A stretch of 42,724 nucleotides of DNA from Acidimicrobiales bacterium (GCA_022451505.1 JAKURX010000006.1:1-42724); one strand, 5' to 3'. Positions 1-9,919 are shown, numbered from the stretch's first letter. Translations and numbers: made by a program. Notes: generated by a model not told the origin, from the letters alone.

Positions 1-1320
1 GTCGTCGACTAACTCCATCAGCGACCGATCGAGCCTCCCGACGAAGCCGAGGAGGTGTCGAGCCATCTCGGCTTCGGAGGCCAGTCGCTCAACGAGCCAC
101 GGTCGGGCTTCCTCGTCAGCCTCCTCGGCGGCCTCGTCTTCCAGTTCGGTTGCCAGCCGGGAGAGTCGGATCGTCCAGTCGTCGAGGCCTCCGACCACGC
201 CTGCCCGGAGCGCCAGCCTGGTCCAGGCCCTGGCCGGGACCAGGTCGTGGTCGGGATCCCAGAGGGGGACGTCGGCCATCCAGGCTAAGAGGTCACCTCG
301 TCGGAGGTTCCGATCGGGCAGGCCCAGGAGGCCGACCAGGAATCGTCCGACGACCGTCTCGTCGAGTCGTCGGACGCCGCCTGCGTGGAAGGTGATTCCC
401 GCCGTAGAGAGCCGCTCCTGGACGAGGCGGGCGTCATCGGTCGAGGACGGGTGGACCAGGACGATCCGGTCCAGTGACGTCCCACCCTTTGCCGCCTCGA
501 CGATGCGGCGGATGGCGTGCCGGACCGCTTCGTCCTGTTCGGGGACCGATGCCACCAGGAGGTCCACTCGGGAACCGGCCGGCCCGGCCTCGGGAACCTG
601 GGCGCCGAGGGTGGCGGCCAACGCGTCGAGGCGGGGGTCCGCCGACACCGTGCCATCGGGGGCGTCGGCGTCGCCGACGATGGCGATTACCCGGGAAGCC
701 TCGGCCAGGGCCGAGAGGAGTCGCCGTTCCGAGGCCACGTGGTCGCCCGGAAGGTGGAGGACGACGGGGGGCATCTCGACTATCCCGTCGGCGAGCACCT
801 GGGCAGCCACGTCAGCTCGTTCGCGCTCGTCGTGGAACCGTTCCCGAAGCCGTGCGACCAGACCCCGGTGCAGGGCCACCAGGTCGGCCAGCATGTCGCC
901 ACTGGCCGCCAGGCGATCCAGTGCCCTGCGGTGGACCTCGCGGAGGTTGCGGTGGGCGGCGACCACCGAGCGTGCGACCGACTGGTGGTCGGCCACGCGG
1001 TCGAACGCACCAGGATGCTCGGCCAGGAGCCGCCGGGTGGCGGCGAGGACGACGGCGTCGCTGACTGGGCACCGACCGGTCAACCGGGGTGAGCCGGCAG
1101 ACAGCGACCGGGCCAGGTCGAGGAGGGTGACGACGTCCACCGCGGCCAGGCCTCCGGCACGGGCGGCCAGGCGTCGGCGGACCATCAGGCCGGTGGCGTG
1201 GTTATCGACGACGATGGTCACCGGGGCCAGCGGGTCGCCGTCCTGGAGGTCCTGGACCGCTCCGGCCAGGGCGTCCGTCGCCGGTCGTCCGTACCTGGTT
1301 CGCAGGATCTCCGCTGCCAT
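1..1320 (-). CDS. AddB-like PD-(D/E)XK nuclease/helicase-family protein (5' part, runs off left edge)
   Basis: The frame is open for 440 codons from ATG at 1320 down to base 1 with no stop, so only the N-terminal part is present. It begins MAAEILRTRYGRPATDAL and contains DPLAPVTIVVDNHATGLMVR, which resembles the degenerate N-terminal nucleotide-binding region of actinobacterial AddB/RexB-type proteins. Later segments such as VLVHPSSTDDARLVQERL and VGRFLVGLLGLPDRNLRRGD resemble the helicase-like core of that family. The family normally ends in a PD-(D/E)XK nuclease domain and works with an AddA/UvrD-type helicase in double-strand-break repair; both would lie outside the window. Family assignment is from similarity as remembered. 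Start choice is supported by TATTGT six bases upstream. An open frame on the opposite strand (392-1333) is a GC-driven shadow. Confidence 0.6.
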   Translation of the reverse strand, partial: MAAEILRTRYGRPATDALAGAVQDLQDGDPLAPVTIVVDNHATGLMVRRRLAARAGGLAAVDVVTLLDLARSLSAGSPRLTGRCPVSDAVVLAATRRLLAEHPGAFDRVADHQSVARSVVAAHRNLREVHRRALDRLAASGDMLADLVALHRGLVARLRERFHDERERADVAAQVLADGIVEMPPVVLHLPGDHVASERRLLSALAEASRVIAIVGDADAPDGTVSADPRLDALAATLGAQVPEAGPAGSRVDLLVASVPEQDEAVRHAIRRIVEAAKGGTSLDRIVLVHPSSTDDARLVQERLSTAGITFHAGGVRRLDETVVGRFLVGLLGLPDRNLRRGDLLAWMADVPLWDPDHDLVPARAWTRLALRAGVVGGLDDWTIRLSRLATELEDEAAEEADEEARPWLVERLASEAEMARHLLGFVGRLDRSLMELVDD

Positions 1321-1326
1321 GGACGG

Positions 1327-1332
1327 ACAATA
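1327..1332 (-). promoter_or_regulatory. -10 element of the AddB-like gene
   Basis: TATTGT on the minus strand, 6 bases before the ATG at 1320. There is no Shine-Dalgarno sequence, so the transcript is probably leaderless. Confidence 0.6.
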
Positions 1333-1402
1333 AGTGAGCGCAGTGACATCTTGCTCGGCTCGTGACCCTGTCCCCGCTGCCGACCGGCCGATCCCGGATC
1401 GG

Positions 1403-1408
1403 TAGGTT
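1403..1408 (+). promoter_or_regulatory. -10 element of the acyl-CoA synthetase gene
   Basis: TAGGTT, 8 bases before the ATG at 1417, with no ribosome-binding site between. Confidence 0.6.
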
Positions 1409-1416
1409 CCGGCGAC

Positions 1417-2970
1417 ATGGACGACGACCTCCAGTACCCGGGCCGCTGGGCCATCGAAAGTCCCGACCGTCCGGCCATCGTGATGACCGGTTCTGGTCAG
1501 GCCATGACGTTCGCCGAACTGGACGCTGAGGCGAACCGCATCTCCCAACTCTTCCGCAGCCTGGGCATCAAACCGGGCGACCACGTCGCCTTCTGTCTGG
1601 AGAACCGCATCGAGTTCCTAGCCGTGACCTGGGGGGCCCACTACGCCGGGCTCTACTACACGGCTATCTCGTCTCGGCTAACCGCCGACGAGATTGCCTA
1701 CATCGTCAACGACTGTGGGGCCCGGGCCTTCGTGACCTCGCCCTACAAGGCCGATGCAGTGGTCGAGATCGACGCCGCCACACCTGGAGTCGAGGCCCGC
1801 TACGTACTCGGTGGCGCCATCGACGGGTATGCCTGCTTCGAGGAGGCGGTGGCCGCCCAGCCTGTCGAGCCGCTTCCCGACCGGACAGAAGGCGAGGACA
1901 TGCTCTACTCCTCGGGCACCACGGGCCGGCCCAAGGGCGTCAAGCGCCCAATGTCCGACACAGCGTTAGGTGCATCCGACTCGATCACCATGATGGCCGA
2001 AGCGCTCTTCGGGGCCACGACCGGTTCGGTGTATCTGTCACCAGCACCCCTCTACCACGCCGCTCCGCTGCGTTTTTGCCTTGGAGCTCATCGCCTGGGC
2101 TGCACGATCGTGGTCATGGAGCGGTTCGATGCCGAGCGGGCCCTGGCCGCCATCCAGGACCACGACGTCACCTGGAGCCAATGGGTGCCGACCATGTTCG
2201 TCAGGATGTTGAAGCTCCCTGAAGAGGTGCGGGGACGGTACGAGCTGTCCAGCCTCGTCTCCGCGGTCCACGCCGCCGCGCCCTGTCCGGTCGAAGTGAA
2301 GCGACAGATGATCGAATGGTGGGGCCCGGTGCTGCACGAGTACTACGCCGGCACTGAAGGTAACGGCCTTACCTACACCAACTCGCAGGACTGGTTGGAG
2401 CACCCGGGCACCGTCGGAAAGGCTTTGCTGGGCGAGGTGGTCATCCTCGACGATGACGGAAACGAGGTGCCGGTCGGCGAGGAGGGAGGGGTGTACTTCC
2501 GGGGCAACTCCAGTTTCGAGTACCACAACGACCCGGAGAAGACCGCCGGGGCGAAACTGGACGCCAACACCAGCACCTTGGGCGACGTGGGCCGCCTCGA
2601 CGAGGACGGTTACCTCTACCTGACCGACCGCAAGGCCTACATGATCATTTCCGGTGGGGTGAACATCTACCCGCAGGAGGCCGAGAACGTCCTAACCATG
2701 CACCCGGCGGTGTTCGACGTGGCCGTGATCGGCGTCCCGAACGACGACTTCGGTGAGGAGGTCAAGGCGGTGGTCCAGCCAGTCGCTCCAGATTCCGCTG
2801 GCCCGGATCTGGCAGCCGAGCTGATTGCCTTCTGCCGCGCCCGACTCGCTGACGTGAAGTGTCCCCGTACGGTCGACTTCCGGGACGAACTACCCCGGCA
2901 CCCCACCGGCAAGCTTTACAAGCGGCTCCTCAAAGACGAGTACTGGGCGGGGCGCCAGAGCCGGATCTAG
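1417..2970 (+). CDS. Acyl-CoA synthetase (AMP-forming, FadD-type)
   Basis: A 517-residue ANL-superfamily enzyme that should activate a carboxylic acid to its CoA thioester via an acyl-adenylate. The phosphate-binding loop YSSGTTGRPKGVKRP lies near residue 164. YAGTEGNG (A5 region) follows near residue 310. GRLDEDGYLYLTDR and the hinge segment ISGGVNIYPQEAEN come near residues 390-425, and the C-terminal lysine motif PTGKLYKR closes the protein. Length is normal for the family. Substrate cannot be read from sequence; medium- or long-chain fatty acids are most likely. It is a single gene, divergent from the AddB-like gene and convergent with the inositol-phosphate synthase gene. Start ATG follows TAGGTT by 8 bases. 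Confidence 0.9.
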   Translation: MDDDLQYPGRWAIESPDRPAIVMTGSGQAMTFAELDAEANRISQLFRSLGIKPGDHVAFCLENRIEFLAVTWGAHYAGLYYTAISSRLTADEIAYIVNDCGARAFVTSPYKADAVVEIDAATPGVEARYVLGGAIDGYACFEEAVAAQPVEPLPDRTEGEDMLYSSGTTGRPKGVKRPMSDTALGASDSITMMAEALFGATTGSVYLSPAPLYHAAPLRFCLGAHRLGCTIVVMERFDAERALAAIQDHDVTWSQWVPTMFVRMLKLPEEVRGRYELSSLVSAVHAAAPCPVEVKRQMIEWWGPVLHEYYAGTEGNGLTYTNSQDWLEHPGTVGKALLGEVVILDDDGNEVPVGEEGGVYFRGNSSFEYHNDPEKTAGAKLDANTSTLGDVGRLDEDGYLYLTDRKAYMIISGGVNIYPQEAENVLTMHPAVFDVAVIGVPNDDFGEEVKAVVQPVAPDSAGPDLAAELIAFCRARLADVKCPRTVDFRDELPRHPTGKLYKRLLKDEYWAGRQSRI

Positions 2971-3055
2971 CCTTCGTTCCCGTGGAGACGACCACGCCTG
3001 CCGATACCGACGTGGCGGCGTCCGGAGCCCGTCCCCGCCTGAGCCAGCGGTTGGG

Positions 3056-3071
3056 GGCCGGTCAGCCGGCC
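3056..3071. terminator. Hairpin between convergent acyl-CoA synthetase and ino1 genes
   Basis: GGCCGG, loop TCAG, CCGGCC. The stop codon of the minus-strand gene lies in the loop. There is no T tract, so terminator function is only inferred. Confidence 0.35.
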
Positions 3072-4366
3072 TCGGAGTGGGTGACGGGCTCCTCGCCCAT
3101 CCATTCCCGGAGGGTGTTCTTGAGCTTGGTCTGCTGGATGAACAGGTCGTGTTCGGGTCCGGCCTCAGTGGCCGCCTGTGGGGCCTTCAGGTAGAAGGAA
3201 AGCCACTCCTGCACACCCGATTGGCCGGCCCGGTGGGCCAGGTCCAGGAAGAGCGCCAGGTCCAGGACGATCGGTGCGGCCAGAATCGAGTCACGGCACA
3301 GGAAGTTCACCTTGATCTGCATCGGGTAGCCCATCCACCCGAAGATGTCGATGTTGTCCCACCCCTCCTTGTTGTCGCCCCGAGGCGGGTAGTAGTTGAT
3401 CCGCACGACGTGGTCGATGTTGCCGTAGAGATCCGGGTAGGAGTCGGGCTGGAGGATGGCGTCCAGCACACCCAGCTTCGAGACCTCCTTGGTCTTGAAG
3501 TTCTCCGGATCGTCCAGGACCTCGCCGTCCCGGTTTCCCAGGATGTTGGTGGAGTACCAGCCGCGCAGGCCGAGCATCCGGGCCTTGAAACCGGGGGCCA
3601 GGAGGGTCTTCATGAGGGTCTGGCCCGTCTTGAAGTCCTTGCCTGCGATGGGTACGCCATGGCGGGCGGCCAACTCGATCATGCACGGTAGGTCCACGCT
3701 CAGGTTCGGAGCACCGTTGGCGAACGGGACGTCGCTCATCAGGGCGGCGTACACGTAGATCTGGCTAGGTGAGATGTTCTCGTCGTTGGCTCGCAGGCCA
3801 GCCTCGAACGCCTCGACAGTTTCGTGGACGGCGCTGGACTCCTGGTAGGCCTCGGTGGAGCCGCACCAAACCATGACCAGGCGGTCGCACTCGTTCTCGG
3901 TGCGGAACCGCTCAATGTCAGCGATGAGGGCCTGGGCTTGGTCCCACTTGGCGGCCTCGGACTTGACCCGGGATCCCTCCAGATTTTTGACCCAGCGCTG
4001 GTCGAAGACGGCGTCCATGGCGACGATGCCCTCCAACTCGGCCGACACCGGGCCGAGGTCCTTTTCTTCCAGGACGCCGCAGGTGCGGGCCGCTTCCAGC
4101 ACGTTGGCCGAGATCGGGTCCCAGCCGCCGAAGACCAGGTCGTCCAGGTCGGCCAGGGGAACGAACTCCCGTATGAGTGGGTTGCGGCCCTCGTCGCGGT
4201 TGCCGAGGCGGATATGGGCCATCTGGCTGACCGAGCCGATAGGGGCGGTGAGGCCGTTGCGGGCGGCGATCACTCCGGCGATGAAGGTGGAGGCCACGGC
4301 GCCCATTCCGGGGGTGAGTACTCCGAGGCGTCCGGTGGCGGGGGCGATGTCGAGGGGGGTGTTCAT
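3062..4366 (-). CDS. ino1: myo-Inositol-1-phosphate synthase
   Basis: A 434-residue NAD-dependent enzyme converting glucose-6-phosphate to inositol-3-phosphate, the precursor of phosphatidylinositol and, in actinobacteria, of mycothiol. The N-terminus has the Rossmann signature LTPGMGAVASTF. The body has VMVWCGSTEAY, the SDVPFANGAPNLSVDLP segment, GKDFKTGQTLMKT with family lysines, and GWYSTNILGNRDGEVL, all typical of prokaryotic inositol-phosphate synthases. It lacks the long N-terminus of the eukaryotic form. The gene is divergent from a LysR regulator across 103 bases. The -10 TATCCT ends 7 bases before the ATG, so the mRNA is probably leaderless. Whether the neighbouring regulator controls it is unknown. 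Confidence 0.93.
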   Translation of the reverse strand: MNTPLDIAPATGRLGVLTPGMGAVASTFIAGVIAARNGLTAPIGSVSQMAHIRLGNRDEGRNPLIREFVPLADLDDLVFGGWDPISANVLEAARTCGVLEEKDLGPVSAELEGIVAMDAVFDQRWVKNLEGSRVKSEAAKWDQAQALIADIERFRTENECDRLVMVWCGSTEAYQESSAVHETVEAFEAGLRANDENISPSQIYVYAALMSDVPFANGAPNLSVDLPCMIELAARHGVPIAGKDFKTGQTLMKTLLAPGFKARMLGLRGWYSTNILGNRDGEVLDDPENFKTKEVSKLGVLDAILQPDSYPDLYGNIDHVVRINYYPPRGDNKEGWDNIDIFGWMGYPMQIKVNFLCRDSILAAPIVLDLALFLDLAHRAGQSGVQEWLSFYLKAPQAATEAGPEHDLFIQQTKLKNTLREWMGEEPVTHSEAG

Positions 4367-4373
4367 GGCCCAC

Positions 4374-4379
4374 AGGATA
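4374..4379 (-). promoter_or_regulatory. -10 element of ino1
   Basis: TATCCT on the minus strand, 7 bases before the ATG at 4366. It lies at the edge of an AT-rich patch (about 4380-4425) shared with the divergent LysR gene. Confidence 0.6.
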
Positions 4380-4455
4380 AGCAGATCAGAAACAAAGATG
4401 AGTAAGATTCAGAAGAACTAAATTGTCGGACAGGGTCGGCGAAGCCTCGCAGACC

Positions 4456-4460
4456 GGAGG
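4456..4460 (+). promoter_or_regulatory. Shine-Dalgarno site of the LysR gene
   Basis: GGAGG, 9 bases before ATG 4470. This decides the start. TAAATT at 4419-4424 is a possible -10, giving a short leader. It is one of the few first genes here with a clear ribosome site. Confidence 0.6.
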
Positions 4461-4469
4461 TTCCCATTC

Positions 4470-5348
4470 ATGGCCGATACACCGACGCTCCCCAACCTGA
4501 CCGTTCAGCAGCTGGAGTACCTGGTGGCCGTCGCTGCAGCGCCCACCCGAGCCGCCGCGGCCGCCCGTGTGGGGGTTACCCCCTCGGCCCTCACTCAGGG
4601 CCTAGCTGAGCTGGAGCGACGGGTCGGTGTCCCGTTATTTGAGCGCCACGGCCGCCTCACCCGGCTGCGACCCCAGGCCGCTGAGGTCCTGGCCCACGCC
4701 CGGAGGGTGGTGGCCGAGACCCGGGACCTGGCCCGGTGGGCTGAGGCCCGCCGGACCGGGACGGCGGGTGCCGTCCGCCTCGGGACTATCGACGCCGTGG
4801 CCGTCCACCATCGGGCCGAGACGGTGCGCTCCCACCGGAGGGCCCATCCCGACCTGGACTTGCGCCTCACCGTGGCCCCCTCCGGAGCCCTCCTTGACGC
4901 CCTGCGGGTCGGTGACCTGGACCTGGTGGTCTGTGTGGAGCCGTCCGATCCCGCCGAGGGGATCGACACCGTCCTGTGCCTGGAGGAACCCCTCCATGCC
5001 TACGCACCGGACGGCGCAGCGGGTGGACCCCCCGAGGAATGGGGGCCGTGGGTGACCTATCCCACCGGCTCCCACACCCGGGGCGTGATCGCCGCAGGCC
5101 TCACCGTCCTTGGTGCCCCCTTCGAGGTGGTCGCTGAGTCCAACCAGCCCGACGTTTTGCGCGAGATGGTCCGCCTCGGCATGGGCTGGTCCGTCCTGCC
5201 CGAAGCCCAAGCCGAGGCCGGCCCCGAGCCCCTGGCCAGGGTGCGGCGCCGCCCCATCGGGGTGCGCCGCCTAGTTGTGGCTCGCCGTTCCGGTGCCCCA
5301 CCCGACCCCGCAGTGGACGGATTGGCCGACGTCCTGGTCAGCGGGTGA
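4470..5348 (+). CDS. LysR-family transcriptional regulator
   Basis: A 292-residue regulator. The N-terminal winged helix-turn-helix spans about residues 8-70: LTVQQLEYLVAVAAAPT, then RVGVTPSALTQGLAELERRV as the recognition region, then GVPLFERHGRLTRLRP. This is followed by a linker helix and a periplasmic-binding-like effector domain (VRLGTIDAVAVHH onward, about residues 92-292). LysR proteins usually bind the intergenic region shared with a divergent gene, here ino1, so ino1 is the natural candidate target; that is inference. The effector is unknown. The effector domain is slightly short and rich in Ala, Arg and Pro. The gene has a GGAGG ribosome site and is followed by the glyA promoter. 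Confidence 0.9.
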   Translation: MADTPTLPNLTVQQLEYLVAVAAAPTRAAAAARVGVTPSALTQGLAELERRVGVPLFERHGRLTRLRPQAAEVLAHARRVVAETRDLARWAEARRTGTAGAVRLGTIDAVAVHHRAETVRSHRRAHPDLDLRLTVAPSGALLDALRVGDLDLVVCVEPSDPAEGIDTVLCLEEPLHAYAPDGAAGGPPEEWGPWVTYPTGSHTRGVIAAGLTVLGAPFEVVAESNQPDVLREMVRLGMGWSVLPEAQAEAGPEPLARVRRRPIGVRRLVVARRSGAPPDPAVDGLADVLVSG

Positions 5349-5357
5349 CCCGCCCGG

Positions 5358-5490
5358 TTACGGCCCGCCGTCTCGCCCGGTAGCCTCCCGGCGCGGTAGC
5401 GCAACTCGTTGACTCAAGGGGTCGACGACGGTGCTGCCCACCAGAACCGACCAGAGAGCGACCCCCGCTCCCGACCATCAGGTGGTCCCC
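5358..5490 (+). promoter_or_regulatory. Promoter and structured leader of glyA
   Basis: TTACGG (5358-5363) and TAGCCT (5381-5386) are 17 bases apart, a good -35/-10 pair, predicting a start of transcription near 5393 and a leader of about 98 bases. The leader contains GGGGTCG (5418-5424) pairing with CGACCCC (5459-5465). A second hairpin, GACCA-TCAGG-TGGTC (5473-5487), ends three bases before the preferred ATG. The layout loosely resembles a ZTP riboswitch P1 stem, but the conserved core and the 3' CCGCCTGGGC are missing. If GTG 5431 were the start, part of this would be coding. Confidence 0.45.
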
Positions 5491-6735
5491 ATGCCCTGGC
5501 CCCCCTCCCGAGACGACGAGCTCTTCGGCTACGTCGCCCTCGAGCTCGAACGTCAGAACACGACCCTGCAGTTGATTGCCTCCGAGAACTTTGCTTCGCC
5601 GGCCGTACTGGAGGCCAGCGGCTCGGTGCTGACCAACAAGTACGCCGAGGGCTACCCCGGCAAGCGGTACTACGGCGGAAACGTGCACGTCGACGAGGTG
5701 GAGGACCTGGCCCGCGAGCGGGTCAAGGCCCTGTTCGGGGCCGACCACGCCAACGTGCAGCCCCACTCAGGCGCCAACGCCAACATGTCCGTTTACCAGG
5801 CCTTGCTTCAGCCCGGAGACACCGTTCTGGGCCTGAGCCTCGACCACGGCGGGCACCTCACCCACGGCTCGCCAGTCAACGCCAGCGGCAAGCTGTACGA
5901 CTTCGTGTCTTACGGCCTGACCGGTAGCGACGAGCGCATCGACATGGATGAGCTCCGGGATAAGGCCAAGGAGGCCCGACCCAAGTTGATCGTGGCAGGG
6001 GCTACGGCCTATCCGCGCGTCATCGAGTCGGCGCCGCTGCGGGAGATCGCCGACGAGGTTGGGGCCCTGCTCATGTTCGACGCCGCCCACATCGCCGGGC
6101 TCATCGCCGGTGGCGTGCATCCCAACCCAGTGCCGTACTGCGACATCGTCACCTTCACCACCCACAAGACCCTGCGCGGTCCGCGTGGCGGCTGCATCCT
6201 GAGTCGCGAGGAGTACGCCGCGGCAATCGACAAGTCCGTATTCCCCGGCTCACAGGGTGGCCCGCTAGAGCACCACATTGCCGCCAAGGCTGTGGCCTTT
6301 CGCGAGGCGGCCGACCCCTCCTTCGCCGACTACGCCCGCCAGATCGTGGCCAACGCCTCGGTGCTGGCCGGTGCTCTGGTGGGCCACGGGTTTCGCCTGG
6401 TCACCGGGGGTACCGACAACCACCTGATGGTTGTCGACCTACGGACGTTCGATGCCGACGTCACGGGCGCCGTGGCCCAGACCACCCTGGACCGGGCCGG
6501 TATCACGCTCAACAAGAACACCGTGCCCGACGATCCCCGGTCGCCGTTCGTGACCAGCGGCGTGCGGATCGGTACCCCGTCGACCACCACTCAGGGCATG
6601 GCCGAGGAGGAGATGGTCGAGATCGCCGACCTCATGGCGCGCGCCTTACGAGGCCGCGACGACGACGAGGTCATTTCCGCCGTGAGGGCCGACGTCAACG
6701 CCCTCTGCGCCCGCTTCCCGGTCTACGGAGGCTGA
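5491..6735 (+). CDS. glyA: Serine hydroxymethyltransferase
   Basis: A PLP enzyme interconverting serine and glycine while charging tetrahydrofolate with a one-carbon unit; 414 residues from ATG 5491. Motifs are [17 protein letters not shown] near the start, [47 protein letters not shown], and the PLP-lysine motif [14 protein letters not shown] with Lys226. That number is close to Lys229 of the E. coli enzyme and supports ATG 5491. An in-frame GTG at 5431 would add 20 residues ([16 protein letters not shown]...) with no counterpart in the family, so I prefer the shorter form. It is followed 37 bases later by the wecA-like gene. Confidence 0.95.
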   Translation: MPWPPSRDDELFGYVALELERQNTTLQLIASENFASPAVLEASGSVLTNKYAEGYPGKRYYGGNVHVDEVEDLARERVKALFGADHANVQPHSGANANMSVYQALLQPGDTVLGLSLDHGGHLTHGSPVNASGKLYDFVSYGLTGSDERIDMDELRDKAKEARPKLIVAGATAYPRVIESAPLREIADEVGALLMFDAAHIAGLIAGGVHPNPVPYCDIVTFTTHKTLRGPRGGCILSREEYAAAIDKSVFPGSQGGPLEHHIAAKAVAFREAADPSFADYARQIVANASVLAGALVGHGFRLVTGGTDNHLMVVDLRTFDADVTGAVAQTTLDRAGITLNKNTVPDDPRSPFVTSGVRIGTPSTTTQGMAEEEMVEIADLMARALRGRDDDEVISAVRADVNALCARFPVYGG

Positions 6736-6772
6736 CCGAAGCCGCCTTCGGGTCGGGCGTCGGAGTCGATCG

Positions 6773-7936
6773 ATGATGCCCGGAGTGCTGGCCCATCTGG
6801 CCGTCGGAGCGGTGGCCGCTGCGGTTACCGCTTCGGCCACGCCCCTGGTCCGACGGTTCGCCGTATCCTCGGGCCTGCTGGTCGCCCCCGATGAGCGCAA
6901 CGTCCACACGGCCCCCACCCCTTCAATCGGGGGGACGGCCATGCTCCTGGGTCTGCTGGCCGGAGTGCTGGCCGCCTGGCTAATTGGTGACTTCTCCGAG
7001 GTCTTTGCCGCCCCGTCGGAGATGCTGGGCGTGGTCTTGGCCGCCGTAGCCATCTGCGCCGTAGGGGTCCTCGACGACGTCAGACCGGTCTCGGCCCCGG
7101 CCAAGGTAGCGGGGATGGTGCTGGCCGGCAGCGTGTTGTCGCTGACCGGTGTGTCCCTCGTCGTGCTGCGCATCCCGTTCATGGACGTTGTGCTGCTGTC
7201 ACCCGACCTCTCGGCGCTGCTGACCGTGCTGTGGGTGCTCCTACTGGCCAACGCCCTGAACCTGGTTGACGGCCTGGACGGCCTGGCGGCCGGCATCGTG
7301 GCCATCGCGGCGGCCACCTTCTTCCTGTACGCCCTGCGCCTGGGTGACGAGGGCCTCCTGTTTGCCGGGAATCCGGGGTCGCTGTTGGCCATCATCGTGG
7401 TCGGCATCTGCGTGGGATTCCTGCCCCACAACGTGCACCCGGCACGGATCTTCATGGGTGACGGGGGTGCTCTCCTCCTGGGCCTGCTCCTGGCCGCCTC
7501 CACAGTCTCGGTGGGTGGCCGGACCGAGGCGGCCTACAGCGGCCAGTCCTTCTTCTTCTTCGCCCCGGCCTTCATCCCGGTGGTGATCCTGGGCGTGCCC
7601 CTCTTCGACACGGCCTTCGCGGTGGTCCGTCGGGCTGCCACCCCGGGCCGGAAGGTCACGTCGGCCGACAAGGACCACCTCCACCACCGCCTACTGCGCC
7701 TCGGGCACGGCCATCGACGGGCCGTCCTCATCCTCTGGGGTTGGACGGCGCTGCTGTCCGGCTTCGTCCTCTGGCCCACCTACTCGGGGGACGGCGACGC
7801 CATCGTGCCCACCGGGATCGCCGCCCTCGGACTGCTTCTGTTCACCGTGCTGCATCCCCGCCTGCGGTTGGCACCGGGCAACGGGTCGGAGAGTGTGACT
7901 GATCCAGAGGTTGCTGCCGGAGAACTTGGTGATTAG
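6773..7936 (+). CDS. Undecaprenyl/decaprenyl-phosphate sugar-1-phosphate transferase (WecA/Rfe family)
   Basis: A 387-residue polytopic membrane protein of the MraY/WecA family, which moves a sugar-1-phosphate from a UDP-sugar to a polyprenyl-phosphate at the start of cell-wall glycan synthesis. Family motifs in order are TPSIGG (residues 45-50), the Asp pair in GVLDDVRPVSAPAK, the catalytic NALNLVDGLDGLAAG, HPARIFMGDGGALLLG, and the HLHHRLLRLGHGHRR motif of the WecA branch. About ten hydrophobic segments are visible. WecA rather than MraY is favoured by the HLHHRLL motif and by its location between glyA and atp rather than in the mur cluster. A GGAG lies 7 bases before ATG 6773. Its stop codon overlaps the -10 of the atp promoter. 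Confidence 0.9.
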   Translation: MMPGVLAHLAVGAVAAAVTASATPLVRRFAVSSGLLVAPDERNVHTAPTPSIGGTAMLLGLLAGVLAAWLIGDFSEVFAAPSEMLGVVLAAVAICAVGVLDDVRPVSAPAKVAGMVLAGSVLSLTGVSLVVLRIPFMDVVLLSPDLSALLTVLWVLLLANALNLVDGLDGLAAGIVAIAAATFFLYALRLGDEGLLFAGNPGSLLAIIVVGICVGFLPHNVHPARIFMGDGGALLLGLLLAASTVSVGGRTEAAYSGQSFFFFAPAFIPVVILGVPLFDTAFAVVRRAATPGRKVTSADKDHLHHRLLRLGHGHRRAVLILWGWTALLSGFVLWPTYSGDGDAIVPTGIAALGLLLFTVLHPRLRLAPGNGSESVTDPEVAAGELGD

Positions 7937-7939
7937 ATT
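7911..7939 (+). promoter_or_regulatory. Promoter of the ATP synthase operon
   Basis: TTGCTG (7911-7916) and TAGATT (7934-7939) are separated by 17 bases. The -10 begins on the TAG stop codon of the wecA-like gene. The next gene starts at 8028, so the leader would be about 80 bases. Confidence 0.6.
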
Positions 7940-7953
7940 CACAAGCGCGTTCG

Positions 7954-7991
7954 ACGGTCGTCGCCGGCGAGCGTTTTCGTACGACGACCGT
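7954..7991 (+). promoter_or_regulatory. Stem-loop in the atp operon leader
   Basis: ACGGTCGTCG (7954-7963) and CGACGACCGT (7982-7991) form a perfect 10-bp stem with an 18-base loop, inside the predicted 5' leader and 36 bases before the first atp gene. Possible roles are mRNA stabilisation or a protein-binding site; none is shown. Confidence 0.55.
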
Positions 7992-8027
7992 GGGCCCGTT
8001 GGCGCCCACCGCCGGAGGACTTCCCCG

Positions 8028-8293
8028 ATGGCCAAGGCCGAGACGCGTGAGATGAAGCAGGGCTTCGGTGACGCCTTCGCTGCCGCCTTCGAGTTGGTCA
8101 TCACGCCGGTCATCTTCGGGTTCCTGGGCTGGCTAGTGGACGGCCGGCTCGGCCTCTTCCCGGTCTTCACCGTCGCCTTCACCGTGATCACGCTGGCCTA
8201 CGCCTCATGGCGCCTTGCCCGCACCTACGGCGAGAGCCTGGACCGGGCCCTGGTCGAGCGCCGTGCCGCATGGCGCGCCGAGGGCGCACCGCG

Positions 8294-8297
<4 letters not shown>
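8028..8297 (+). CDS. atpZ: AtpZ-like small membrane protein of the ATP synthase operon
   Basis: An 89-residue protein, MAKAETREMKQGFGDAF, then two hydrophobic segments around FELVITPVIFGFLGWLVDG and FPVFTVAFTVITLAYA, then a basic tail. This two-helix plan is that of AtpZ/AtpI-type accessory proteins, which in other bacteria help assemble the c-ring or carry Mg2+/Ca2+. The start at 8028 follows GGAGGA at 8015-8020 by 7 bases. An upstream in-frame extension from 7911 is rejected because it runs through the promoter and stem-loop. Its stop overlaps the next gene's start as ATGA. Assignment to AtpZ rather than another two-helix protein rests on position and size. Confidence 0.65.
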
Positions 8298-9887
<1,590 letters not shown>

Positions 9888-9919
9888 TCCGGGTTCGACG
9901 AGAGAGACGAGACGAACCC

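Noticed and set aside
392-1333. 313-codon open frame on the plus strand
   Set aside because: It is antisense to the AddB-like gene and its translation is Arg/Ser/Ala-rich low complexity; the minus strand gives a coherent protein with a promoter.
5390-5430. tRNA-like look of GCGCGGTAGCGC and following bases
   Set aside because: There is no matching anticodon stem, no GGTTCGA T-loop and no acceptor stem; it is better read as part of the glyA leader.
5431-5490. GTG 5431 as glyA start
   Set aside because: It adds 20 residues with no family counterpart and consumes the leader hairpins; the PLP lysine numbering favours ATG 5491.
5418-5500. Canonical ZTP (pfl) riboswitch
   Set aside because: The P1-like stem is present, but the conserved GACTGGCG and CCGCCTGGGC are absent, so it is reported only as a structured leader.
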